A stretch of 64,000 nucleotides of DNA from Macrophomina tecta (Eukaryota; Ascomycota; Dothideomycetes; Botryosphaeriales; Botryosphaeriaceae). Positions 21,985 to 31,398 of this stretch are shown in pieces. How positions within the stretch are numbered: position 1 is the stretch's first letter; each line of letters starts with the position of its first letter. The stretch is from assembly GCA_024180945.1 (NCBI GenBank), contig JAKSGN010000033.1, positions 1,612,001 to 1,676,000 on the forward strand, read 5' to 3'. A program made the translations under genes and the position numbers. The notes below the pieces were generated by a model. It was not told where the DNA came from. It worked only from the letters and a program-made list of their open reading frames with translations, and searched no databases.

Positions 21985-23538
21985 CTAAAACCACGTCTTC
22001 TTCTCGTCGCTCGTTAGCACGAAGTCGCCCAGCCCAGAGTCGCTGGAGCTGGAGTCATCCTCGCTCTGCCTCCTGAACCATGTCTTCTTCTCATCAGAAG
22101 TCAGGGTGAAGCCACCCAGATCAGGGGTCGAGGAGGATGGTGCAGCCTCTTCGTCCTCACGCTTCGACAGTGGGAAGAGGACGCCGTTGTTGACCAAGAC
22201 CTTCTGGGCACCGTCCAAGACGTTACCGCTGACGAGGTTACTAATAGCGGTAGAGGTGAGACGAGCCTTCATGGCAGCCGGCTCACGCAAGGTTTCATCC
22301 TTGGCGAGCAAGTAGGCCATGATGCCAGAGACGTGGGGGCATGCCATGCTGGTACCGTCGAGGTACTGGACAACATTCGTGCCACCGATGTACGAGGACA
22401 GGATGTTCTCTCCCGGAGCGAAGACGTCGGTGCAGTTGCCGGTGTTGCTGAAGCTTGAGACTTCATCGGTAATGCCAATGGAACCAACAGTGACAGCACC
22501 GCCCTGGACACCGCCAGCATTAGCGGGCGAGGAGGTACAAGCGTCCACACCCTTGTTGCCGGCAGCAACGCTGGCATGAATACCAGCAGAGACGGCTTGC
22601 TTGATGGCGTTGGTCAGGGAATCGGAGACCTCATCAGTGCCGAAAGACATGCTCAGAACGCTGCCCACGAAATCGGGCTCAGTCTTGCGCTTGTCATGCT
22701 GCTGGATTACCCAGTCGATACCGGCAATAGTGTCAGAGGAGCTGCCACCGCCTTGCTCGTCAAGGACCTTGACGGCAATAATGTTGGCACCAGAAGCAAC
22801 TCCGAGGGAGGCACCAGCAGCAGTACCAGCAACGTGAGTGCCGTGGCCAGCACCGTCAGTGAAGTTACCATTGAAGTCCGCGGCGGCGAATCCATTGCGA
22901 GCCCTGCCACCAAATACCACGTGCTCAATGTTGATACCGGTATCAACGACATAGATGTCGACGCCCTTGCCCAATTGAGCATCCTCAAATGCATAGGTAA
23001 AGTTCAGGACCTTGTCGTCGCCGCTCAAGGTGCTAAGGGAAGAAATTCGCTGCAGGCCCCACGGAGAACCTTGGCGTGTCTTGACGTCTTGGGAGGTGAT
23101 GGAGAGCTTCTTCTCCACGGATGCAATCTCAGCCATACCGTTCAGAGCGGACACACAGTGATCCTTCATCTTGGCGCTGAAGCCACGGAAAGCGGAATTA
23201 TTGAAAGTGTAAACAACATCAGAGTGGTTAGACGAAAGCTCGAGTCTGTTGAGGACCTCCTCCACCTCAGGTGGGGTAGGACGCTCTGCGTCGAACATGA
23301 CCACGAACTCATCACCACCACTCTCATGCGAAGTCGAGGCCGAAGGAGAGGCGGCTACAGCGGCTTCGGTCGTACCAGACGGAGTGGTGGAGGCGGTGGA
23401 CTCGAAGGAAGCATCCTCGTGGGACCAGCTCTTGTAGCGGCCGATGTAGCCGAAATTCCCCCACCAGGCAGGAGCTGCAACGGCAGCTGTCGACCAAAGG
23501 GCCGTAGAGAGAGCGATAGAAGCCGTGACGGCCTTCAT
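21985..23538 (-). CDS. Secreted subtilisin-like serine protease with C-terminal repeats
   Basis: One exon, 517 residues. A signal peptide (to about residue 22, ending AVAAP) is followed by a short aromatic segment with GYIGRYK at 30-36, a Ser/Thr-rich spacer, an I9-type propeptide (FVVMFDAERPTPPEV from 78) and an S8 protease domain of the proteinase K type. The catalytic triad is complete: Asp199 (VVDTGIN), His232 (GHGTHVAGT) and Ser397 (GTSMACPHV), with Asn328 (AAGNKG) for the oxyanion hole. The unusual part is the tail after residue 458: a KR site at 459-460, a unit ending in LTSDEKKTWF, an RR site at 489-490, and a second unit ending in LTSDEKKTWF at the C-terminus. Ordinary fungal subtilisins of this family end shortly after the domain. 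Likely acts outside the cell or in the vacuole/secretory route. Confidence 0.93.
   Translation of the reverse strand: MKAVTASIALSTALWSTAAVAAPAWWGNFGYIGRYKSWSHEDASFESTASTTPSGTTEAAVAASPSASTSHESGGDEFVVMFDAERPTPPEVEEVLNRLELSSNHSDVVYTFNNSAFRGFSAKMKDHCVSALNGMAEIASVEKKLSITSQDVKTRQGSPWGLQRISSLSTLSGDDKVLNFTYAFEDAQLGKGVDIYVVDTGINIEHVVFGGRARNGFAAADFNGNFTDGAGHGTHVAGTAAGASLGVASGANIIAVKVLDEQGGGSSSDTIAGIDWVIQQHDKRKTEPDFVGSVLSMSFGTDEVSDSLTNAIKQAVSAGIHASVAAGNKGVDACTSSPANAGGVQGGAVTVGSIGITDEVSSFSNTGNCTDVFAPGENILSSYIGGTNVVQYLDGTSMACPHVSGIMAYLLAKDETLREPAAMKARLTSTAISNLVSGNVLDGAQKVLVNNGVLFPLSKREDEEAAPSSSTPDLGGFTLTSDEKKTWFRRQSEDDSSSSDSGLGDFVLTSDEKKTWF
21988..22116 (-). repeat. Two direct repeats encoding the subtilisin C-terminal motif
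   Basis: DNA 22116-22075 and 22029-21988 each encode 14 residues (GGFTLTSDEKKTWF and GDFVLTSDEKKTWF). They are separated by RR and a Ser/Asp-rich spacer. The second copy ends directly at the stop codon. Synonymous differences between the copies show the protein sequence, not only the DNA, has been kept. Confidence 0.9.
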
Positions 23539-26134
23539 ATTGAGAGACAGAAGAGGTGGGATGACGCGTCGGTAGTTGAAAGGAATGTAACCGCGGAAGA
23601 TGTCGCAGTCGTGAGGGAGTGTAGACGGTGATGAGCTTCAAGGAGCGTGCTGCAGAAACGGTTAATTCTATACAGACCCGAGCAAGAATGTAAGGCATGA
23701 AATCCAAGAGCTGGGCGGAGTGCCCAGGCGTAGCGAAACAGCGGAGGTATTTGGAGGAGACGCATAAGACTTGTTGCTTCACATTGGAGCTACACTCCCA
23801 TTCTAGGCAGGCTGAGACACGCCGCCAACACAGCGTACATACTCGACAGGAAAAGAAACTGAAGCCGTGGCCGCCCAACCGCTAATAAAGAGAAGGGAAA
23901 CCAAAATGTTTGGGTGGCTTGAGACCAGTGTTCAGTACTCACATCAACACGTCGAGAGGAGAAGGCTGAGGCTTCTCCTGGCACTAGGCAGAGGGTTCAA
24001 AGGAAGGTCAGACGAGTTCAACCACGGTGAGCGTGCCGGCACGGACCCGAAGACTGAGGAACGAGAGTGGCGTATGGAGCAAAAAGAGGGGAATATTAGA
24101 TACAAATAGAGAGGGAGATAGAAAGACCTTCTATCGAAGGCGCTGACGGGCGAAGCAGAAGCAAAACTTTCAAAGCACAAGAACCTGAGGGGAGGAGGGG
24201 AGCGCCAGTGCATTATAGCACGACGCATTGCAGCCACAGCGTGCGCCGTGACGCTGCCATTTCGGCGCAGGGGGCGAAACATGCGTGCGAGCGCAGGCGC
24301 TCCCCACAAGCCCATGTTGTGCATCTCAGCACCAGCGGCCAAACTGCATGCAGGACCCCAGGCCGCCGCGTGAAACGCGCGAGGGGCCGGCTGCCTAGGT
24401 GCAGATCCGCGGCCAGCAGTTGCTGCCGAGCTCATTCTCAGGACCGAAGCGGAGCAGAGGCGGATTCGAGGTGGTGTGGACCAGTAGCATTGCTGTCGCA
24501 GTAGGGCTTGGCGGCAAGGTGCAAACACCGGCTCGAAATTCGGCGAAGGCGGGCACAAAAGCGGCAGCGACGGGCCTCGAGGGGCATAGCTCAGGCGGGC
24601 CAGAGATTGCGCTCATGCACCGGACGGTCCAGTCGCTGACCGCGTTGGGCGGATGCGGTGCGACGAGCAGGCCGGCCAAGGGGTCGAGAGGAGGTGCGAG
24701 AGGGCTCTGTCGGCGCTGGTCGGTTTCAGAATTCAGCCTCGTCGCCGCGGGCCCCAGTGGCCCCGTAGCCGACCGTCTCACAGCACCCGCCGAGGGCCAC
24801 AGCCTGCGCCCGCCGTCAACGGATCCACCAAAACAGGCCGCGTTTCCGGCTGCCCGCTGTGGCTTTGGCCGGGCCAAGAAACGGTGTTTGATGCTGGACC
24901 CAGTCACGTGCTGGCCTCACGGTCAGGCCCCGGGCAGCGCCTCCGCCCGCCGACTCTTGCTGTCCATACGAATGCCGTCTCTTTTGCCCTTTTGACGCGC
25001 CGTGCCGATCGCCCGTCTCCTTCCGCCTCCCATACTGCAGCTGCACGTCAGCCCAGAGCTTGTCCTCGCTATTTCAGTTTTCATCGTCCCCTCGCGCCCG
25101 TAGCGTGCCATGTCTGCTCCAACGCTTCGGCCGCGTATGCCTTTCGTCGCCTTCCGGTCGTCGCGGCCCCATACGCGAAGCTCCACTGCGCCTCCGGCTC
25201 CTGGCGGCCGTTGAGGCTTTGCACGCGTGAGCCGGCCACTATAATTGCCGGCTGGTAAGGGTCTGGCCCGGTCGTCTAATGAGCTTGTGCCGATTCCCAT
25301 CTTACATTTCAAAGCTCGCGCGCCTTCTGCGAGATCCCCTTTGGTCTGGGCAATCTCCGGTGCAGACGCATCGTGCTTCGTGCATACTCATGCCCAGCCT
25401 GCACTGTCAGGCCTCCAGGATGCGGGCGGGACGCTGCTTATTCCGGGGCGTGCTGTGTGTCTGGATGCGCGCGTGAGTTTGTGCTGCCGCTTGCGTCCTA
25501 TCGTCGTCGTCAGTGAATAGGATCCCTTTGCAGATAACCACCACTTTGTGGAGCGTTACTCACAGCATCTTGACGACGTGGACCAATAGTCGAGGCGACA
25601 GAGTCAATCCTGAAAGCCACAGGAGATGGCCACAGTATTTAGCGGTCTGCTCCCCCAGCGCACGTGAGTTACGCGCCGCATGCGCCGCATTCCATCCCAC
25701 CTAATCACCCAATCCCAGAGTGCGGTTAACCGCGCGAGCGGCACAGATGAGATTGATGTCCTTGGCCGCTCGCCAATCTGATGAGTAGCAAATCTCACAG
25801 CTGGAGGCTTCATCAAGATACAGCCTTCTAATCAGCCCTGTGCCAACATCCCGATTTGTCAATGCCCAGAATACACAAATCCGCACGTGTGGTGTAAATA
25901 GACAATACATGCAACTGAAGCTTGTCGCTTAAAGGCAGACTTAGCTCCAGTTTTTGGCTTTGTCGGCCCGTTCTCGTCTTGGCGCATAAGGATCATTTGT
26001 TACTCATTGATAGGAGGTGGTATCTGCTGCTATACTGTATGGACGCTCTATCACGTTTTTGGGTTCCTGCCATGTCAGTCATCATTTCCCCGGGCCGCAA
26101 CGCCGTCCAAATTCCCATCGCATCGTACAGCAGC
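23539..26134. other. Long intergenic region, GC-rich core
   Basis: About 2.6 kb. The core (about 24200-25250) is GC-rich and open in several frames on both strands at once, which reflects lack of AT-rich stops and not a gene. Peptides there lack domain signals or splice logic. It may include the promoter of the subtilisin gene and the 3' flank of the glutaredoxin gene. A small unannotated gene cannot be excluded. Confidence 0.45.
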
Positions 26135-27133
26135 TCAGGCTGGCTGCGCTTGTGCGCCGGCAGATGCGGGACCGCCGGTATTCCGTGCCGTGCTGACTGC
26201 GTACTCCTTCAGGAACTCCTCGTTGTTTTCAAATTCCTCGCGAACCTAAGGCAGAAATTGTGTCAGCCAAGCGTACACATTGGACGCCGCGTGCACGACA
26301 TGCGTGTTTCACACATTGCACGTCGGGAATGATGTGATAGAACTTACAATGTCCAGTCCGCCTACGAGCTCACCGCCGACCCACAACTGAGGGAAAGTCG
26401 GCCAGTCTGCATACTCCTTGAGGCCCTGCCTGACCTCGTCATCGGCCAGGATGTTGAAGAAGCCGTACCGTATACCCTTCTCCCGCAGTAAGCTGACCGT
26501 CTGCCTGCTAAAGCCGCACTGCGGCGCGCTGGGTGTGCCCTTCATAAACAGCATCACCGGCGCCGCCTTGACGAGACCGTCCAGGCGCGCAAACAGCTCC
26601 TCCTTGCTCGTCTCCTGCTCGCCCGAGGAGTACTCGGGCGCGGTGGCGGGGTCGTTGGTGCCGGGGGCGTAGCCGGAGAGGTTCTGAGCGCTGCCGTTGG
26701 GAGCAGCACCGGCAGGCTCAGCGGGCTTGGTGACGGCCTGCGGCGGCGGCAGGCCCAGCTTGCCCGGGTTGCCGCTCTTGCCGGCGTGCTTCTCGACGGC
26801 GGCGCGCACCTTGGACGCGTCGCTGCCCGACACCGTGTCGACCGTCTGGCCGCCCTTCTGCAGCACAATGTACGGCACGGCGGTCACATCGTATGCCTCC
26901 GACACCTCGGGCAGCTCCTCCGCGTTTATCGAAACAAAGCCAATGGTCGGCGGCGACTCGACGGTGTAAGTCGAAGCGAGGGTCTCGAGCACCGTTGTCA
27001 TCTGCTTGCACGGCGCGGCCCACGGCGCGTGGAAGTAGACAACCAAAAGCGCATTGGGCGGGAAGCTCGAGGTGTACTGCGCGAAGTCGGCCTCGGTGGT
27101 GATTTCGGTGACGGTCGCCGTCGGAGCGCTCAT
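26135..27133 (-). CDS. Monothiol glutaredoxin, Grx3/Grx4 type
   Basis: Two exons, 27133-26348 and 26245-26135 (intron 102 nt), 298 residues. The start MSAPTATVTE is chosen because upstream codons in the same frame are not conserved in character. The N-terminal thioredoxin-like domain (about 10-115) has the single-Cys site WAAPC at 38-42. A Gly/Pro linker follows, then a glutaredoxin domain (about 175-280) with the monothiol CGFS site at 206-209 and WPTFPQLWVGGELVGG binding glutathione. The second exon supplies the C-terminal helix (VREEFENNEEFLKEY). Family members bind a bridging 2Fe-2S cluster with glutathione, deliver iron in cytosol and nucleus, and in fungi restrain iron-responsive regulators. 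Confidence 0.94.
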
Positions 27134-27744
27134 GTTTGCGGCGCAAAGGGTCGTATCAGAAGGTGAGAGTTCTTCGAAAACTCGCTGTATGGCGTCCTTC
27201 TGGGAGAGATTGGGGGTCAAAGGTGAGGTTTCGGGTGGCGTGCAAAAGACTAAAAGTGACGGTGGTGGACGTCGAGTAATCAGATTGAATTGATTGATAC
27301 GCCCCGCCTGCGCCGCCCGCCGCCGAAAAGCTTCCTCCGAGGAGACGCACACGCCACCTTCCAAGTCACGTCATCGTCCGTTGGGCCAAACACCATAGCG
27401 CGGACATAACATCGGCTCGGTCATCTGGTCCAATGGGCTTTCGCACGACCTTTATCTGACGAACGGCACTTTCTGGAAAAAGCCAAATCCGCGTGATTGT
27501 CAAGTGTTATTAGCCGATGTCGCACGCCACTCTATAGCTGATCTGGCATTATCCAGGCCCAAGGCAAAGAATGCCGTACATGATACTCATGATAATTGTC
27601 AGAAACCTTGCAGTGGCTGCAAACGCTCCCTGCGCCGCATAGCAAATACGCACATGTCCCAACGCCACGGTCCATTGTTATATCACCCAGAATGGGCAAC
27701 CATTTTCCATATGTATCAGGTCCAGCCCAACATACAGCAGCTGC
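27134..27744. other. Intergenic region
   Basis: The promoter side of the glutaredoxin gene and the 3' flank of the small secreted protein gene. No gene seen. Confidence 0.5.
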
Positions 27745-28104
27745 TTATATACTAACACCAACATTAACGCCTGGAAGCCCTGGGATGGAGACGTTCACCC
27801 CGACTGCCTGTCCTGGATCAACACCAACCGACACACCGGGAGCCTGCACATCGATGGTCCCAGGCTGGTTAGGATCGGGAGCGGGCGTTGTCCCTCCAGC
27901 GGCGCTTGACGATGCGCTAGTGGCGCTGTTCCTGTTGTCGGCTTCGACTTGGACGAGCTTGGCGGCTTCCTGCGGCCAGTTCTTCGACTTTGAGTTTCGG
28001 TAGAAGCCGAGATAGCCCCCATCCCACTTTGGTGGGAACTCCCATGCCGATGCGGTGCCAAGGAGGACGAAGGCGGTTGCGGTTGCGAGGACGGCGGCTT
28101 TCAT
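27745..28104 (-). CDS. Small secreted protein, Gly/Val/Pro-rich tail
   Basis: One exon, 119 residues, no cysteine. A signal peptide (MKAAVLATATAFVLLGTASA) is followed by an aromatic segment with GYLGFYR at about residues 30-36, a short helical charged part (WPQEAAKLVQVEADNR), an Ala/Ser linker, and a C-terminal tail of repeated Pro-Gly and Val-x-Val steps (PGVSVGV, QAVGVNV, PGVNVGVSI). The tail resembles elastin-like or beta-structured wall proteins. The N-terminal arrangement resembles that of the subtilisin at 21985-23538. Unknown function; extracellular by inference. Confidence 0.72.
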   Translation of the reverse strand: MKAAVLATATAFVLLGTASAWEFPPKWDGGYLGFYRNSKSKNWPQEAAKLVQVEADNRNSATSASSSAAGGTTPAPDPNQPGTIDVQAPGVSVGVDPGQAVGVNVSIPGLPGVNVGVSI

Positions 28105-28567
28105 TGTGGTGAAGCTTCGACGTGGCCCTCGGCTTAACTAGTTCTGGCTTCGGAGTCCCGATGGGAGAGTAACAATGCAGAGCTGTTTGCAATAGGTCTG
28201 ATGGGGGTAAATATGCAAGACAAGATAAATATCACGAAGTAACTGTCCAGTGGTTTGGCAGAACTAGGAGACAGCTGTACCGAGTCGTAGGGCTTGGAGA
28301 CATCTTGTACGGAGGTCAGACGACAGATTAGGCTTTCTTAACAGATTCAATGTAACCATATCTGAGACATTTGGAGAAACATGTTGACGGACAGAGACGG
28401 CAGCGCGTAAAGAGGTGTAGCGCATGCTTAGGGTGATCCTGGTGGAACGCGTCTGACACTAGTCCCGATTAGGTACCGCCTTCGCGCCCAAGCGGGCGGA
28501 TACCAAAAAAGTTGCCGGCGCAAGTCGCAACTCCAGCAGCGCACCTCAAGATCACCGCCCCGTCATC
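28105..28567. promoter_or_regulatory. Shared upstream region of secreted protein and RPF2
   Basis: 463 bp between divergent start codons. No TATA box for RPF2. No other feature recognised. Confidence 0.4.
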
Positions 28568-29697
28568 ATGTCTGTTCCGCTCCGTCAAATGTACGCAATC
28601 GCTTCTAGGAAATCTTCACAGTGCTTCTGCTCACTACTTTTTACAGCAAGCCCAAGAGTGCGCGCACGAAGCGCGCCCTCGAGAAGCGGGACCCTCAAGT
28701 ACACGAGAACCCGAAGACAACGCTTTTCTTGCGCGGCACTTCGTGCAGCCAGGTCACGCAATGGGCGCTGGCCGACCTGAAGGCGCTGAAGGAGCCGTTT
28801 GCGATCAAGTTCAACAAGAAGAACGATATCCACCCGTTCGAGAACGCCGATTCGCTCGAATTCTTCAGCGAGAAGAACGACGCCTCGCTCATGGTCTTTG
28901 GCCACCACAGCAAGAAGCGCCCTCATAGCCTCACATTCATGCGCTTCTTCCAATGGAAGGTGTTGGACATGCTTGAGCTGTACATCGACCCAGAGACCTT
29001 CCGCCAGCTGAGCCAGTTCAAGAATAAGAAGGCTGCGGTCGGATTGAGGCCTATGATGAGCTTTTCCGGCACACCTTTCGAGAGCCCTGTCCCCAATGCG
29101 TATACCCAGGCGAAAAGCTACTTCACGGATTTCTTCCGCGGCCAGGAGGCGCAGAGCGTCGATGTTGAGGGTCTGCAGTTCATGATCCACTTCAGCGCCA
29201 AGGATGAGGTCGAAGGCCAGCCCAAGCCTACGATTCACATGCGTGTGTACCTCATCAAGACAAAGAAGAGTGGTCAGAAGCTTCCGCGGGTCGAAGTCGA
29301 GGAAATGGGCCCCAGGATCGATTTCAGGGTTGGTAGAGTCAAGGAGGCAGACGAGTCTATGATGAAGGAGGCCCTCAAGAAGCCCAAGCAGCTCGAGGTG
29401 TGTTTTCCACTTCTGAAAAGCCACCATTCCCACACAGGTGCTAACTATCCTCAGCCCAAGACGAAGAAGAACGTCGAGACGGACATCATGGGCGATAAGG
29501 TCGGTAGAATACACGTGGGCAAGCAGGATCTCAACCAGCTGCAGACCCGCAAGATGAAGGGTCTGAAGCGCTCGAAGGATGAGTTCGAGGAGGCCAGTGC
29601 GGAGGATGACACGATGTTTGATGATGATGAAGTGAGTGGTGAGGAGATGGACGAGGATCTGGCACCAGAGACTCACCCTAAGCGTGCGCGCGTCTGA
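28568..29697 (+). CDS. RPF2: Ribosome biogenesis protein RPF2 (Brix domain)
   Basis: Three exons: 28568-28590, 28647-29397 and 29455-29697, giving 338 residues. Intron 1 (56 nt) gives the start MSVPLRQIKPKSARTKRALE. Intron 2 (29398-29454, 57 nt, donor GTGTGT, branch GCTAAC, acceptor CCTCAG) is in frame and stop-free, so reading through adds 19 false residues before PKTKKNVETD. The Brix domain spans about residues 30-235, with SLEFFSEKNDASLMVFGHHS and KKRPHSLTFMRFF. The C-terminus has the RPF2 signature DKVGRIHVGKQDL and an acidic end. RPF2 with RRS1 brings 5S RNP into pre-60S particles in the nucleolus. Convergent with MTD1, 260 bp apart. Confidence 0.93.
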
Positions 29698-29957
29698 GGT
29701 GCAGTATCAAAAGTTTTTCACCAAGTTCTATGCATGAGCGGGCGCGGGTCTGGCTGGAAAATAAGCTGGCGTTTCTATGGTATCTATCTCTAATCGGATT
29801 TTTATTGGTCGACAGGACGACCTCAGGTAGTGCAATCAAAGAATCAAGGAATCTTTCGACAGCAGGACCGTCTCCTTCCCTACTAATGCCGAATGTGTGA
29901 TCCTTCCCAATGCAAAGTGAATTTAAAATGTCCAGTGACATCCGCAGACCAAGAAGC

Positions 29958-31070
29958 CTAAGAAGCACTCTCAAGAGTGCCTTGCTTCTCAACCGCAGCA
30001 GCAGGTTTGGCCTCAGCATCCGCACTCTTATTCTGCACGATGCGGAGCAAGTTCCTCAGCAGCACGGCAATGGTGCACTTGCCGATTGCAGGAACGTAGA
30101 TAGAGGCCTTCTCCTTCACCTCGGGTGGGAAGTTCTGCAACTATTAATATCATAGAACGCTTCCCGAGTCCATCATGAAGTGACTCACCTTATCGCTGGA
30201 GAAGTTGATGCATACAGCGCCCTCGCGCAGAAGGTGGACGGGAACCTTGAACTTATCGCCAGGAACACCGCTAATGACGACGTCACTGAGGGGCAGGATT
30301 TGCTCCAGACCCCAGCCCGGCTTCTCTTCAACCTCGTGCCTGCGCTTCCGCAAGCCCTCGCCTCTGTGGTACTGCTGGACATCACCAATGTCCTTCGAGT
30401 AAACGACAGCACCGTCATTCGCCAGTAGAGCGGCAAGAGGCCGCCCCACAACCTCCGACCTGTTGATAACAGTGATGGTATGTCCGTGCAAACGGTTGCC
30501 GTAGGGCAGGATGGTGTTGTAGATCTGGAGATGCTCGAGGATCTTGATGACGGCGAGCGGGGTGCAGGGCAGGACGCTCTTGAGCTGCTGGGCCTCGTCG
30601 AGAAAGCGGATGTTGCGGTACATGTTGGAAATGTACTTGTGGGTCAGGCCCTCCACGTCCTTGGTCACGTCGACAACGTTCTGCAGGTACTGGTCCTGGC
30701 GGGTACCGAAGATGGGATAGTAGACCATGATGCCGTCGACGCTGCTGTCGCCATTGGCCTTGATGATGGCATCCTCGAGCTCCTCCCGGTCGACCTCGCG
30801 AAGCTCGTACTGGAAACCGCTGGAGCAGAAGTCTGGTCAGACACGAGCAACGGTATGCACGCGAATTGGAAAGCAATTGGAGGCTCACTTTTCGCGGGCT
30901 GTCTTGCCAGTCCAGTCGGCATAGACGCGCGAGGCGGGGTCGCCGCTGGCAAGAAAGCCAACGAGCAGCGGGGAGCGGTTGATCTGCTTGAGGCCGTCCT
31001 GGACCTCCGCAAGCAGCTTTTTGGCGACTCCGCCGGCCAGCACGACCTTGCAGGTGGGGGCGTCGGCCAT
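29958..31070 (-). CDS. MTD1: Methylenetetrahydrofolate dehydrogenase (NAD+), cytosolic
   Basis: Three exons: 31070-30889, 30819-30189 and 30134-29958, giving 329 residues, close to the yeast enzyme. Introns are 69 nt (30820-30888) and 54 nt (30135-30188). The N-terminal catalytic part has SRVYADWTGKTARE with the Tyr and Lys expected in this family and VDGIMVYYPIFGTRQDQYL. The Rossmann part has TVINRSEVVGRPLAALL. It oxidises 5,10-methylene-THF to methenyl-THF with NAD+, in cytosolic one-carbon and purine metabolism. The monofunctional length, without a cyclohydrolase or synthetase extension, fits Mtd1 and not the trifunctional enzyme. Divergent from MMS19. Confidence 0.92.
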
Positions 31071-31398
31071 GTTGTTTTCTTCGAGGAGGTGGTCAGGCGT
31101 GTCGGGAATGCGATCAGTAGTATAGGCTGCTCGGACACAGCCCTTTTTTCTCGCGTCTGCCTGGTCTTACATGGTGGAAGGTTCTGAGCAGCGTGCTGGA
31201 CTCAACTGCCGACAATATTTTGGGCGCACGCGCCCCGACCCCGGCGCGCGCCCGCGCAAATCTTATCGGCGAGCGCTGGCCGCTTTGCCGGATTGGGTGT
31301 AGCGCGCAACGTGCGTCCTCCGTCACCCGCAGCGCTGCTTACCTTAGGCTTTTCCGTCATTCGTAGAGCCGACCTTCCCAGCTGCTCCCCCAAACGCC
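31071..31398. promoter_or_regulatory. Bidirectional promoter MTD1 / MMS19
   Basis: 328 bp between start codons, GC-rich in the middle (a run of CGCGC steps near 31225-31260). No TATA box. It must serve both genes. Confidence 0.5.

Noticed and set aside
24399..25258. Two overlapping plus-strand frames of about 200 codons
   Set aside because: Both frames and the opposite strand are open because the DNA is GC-rich; no domain, signal or splice support.
28585..29676. 363-codon minus-strand open frame
   Set aside because: Antisense to RPF2, whose Brix domain and intron signals are unambiguous.
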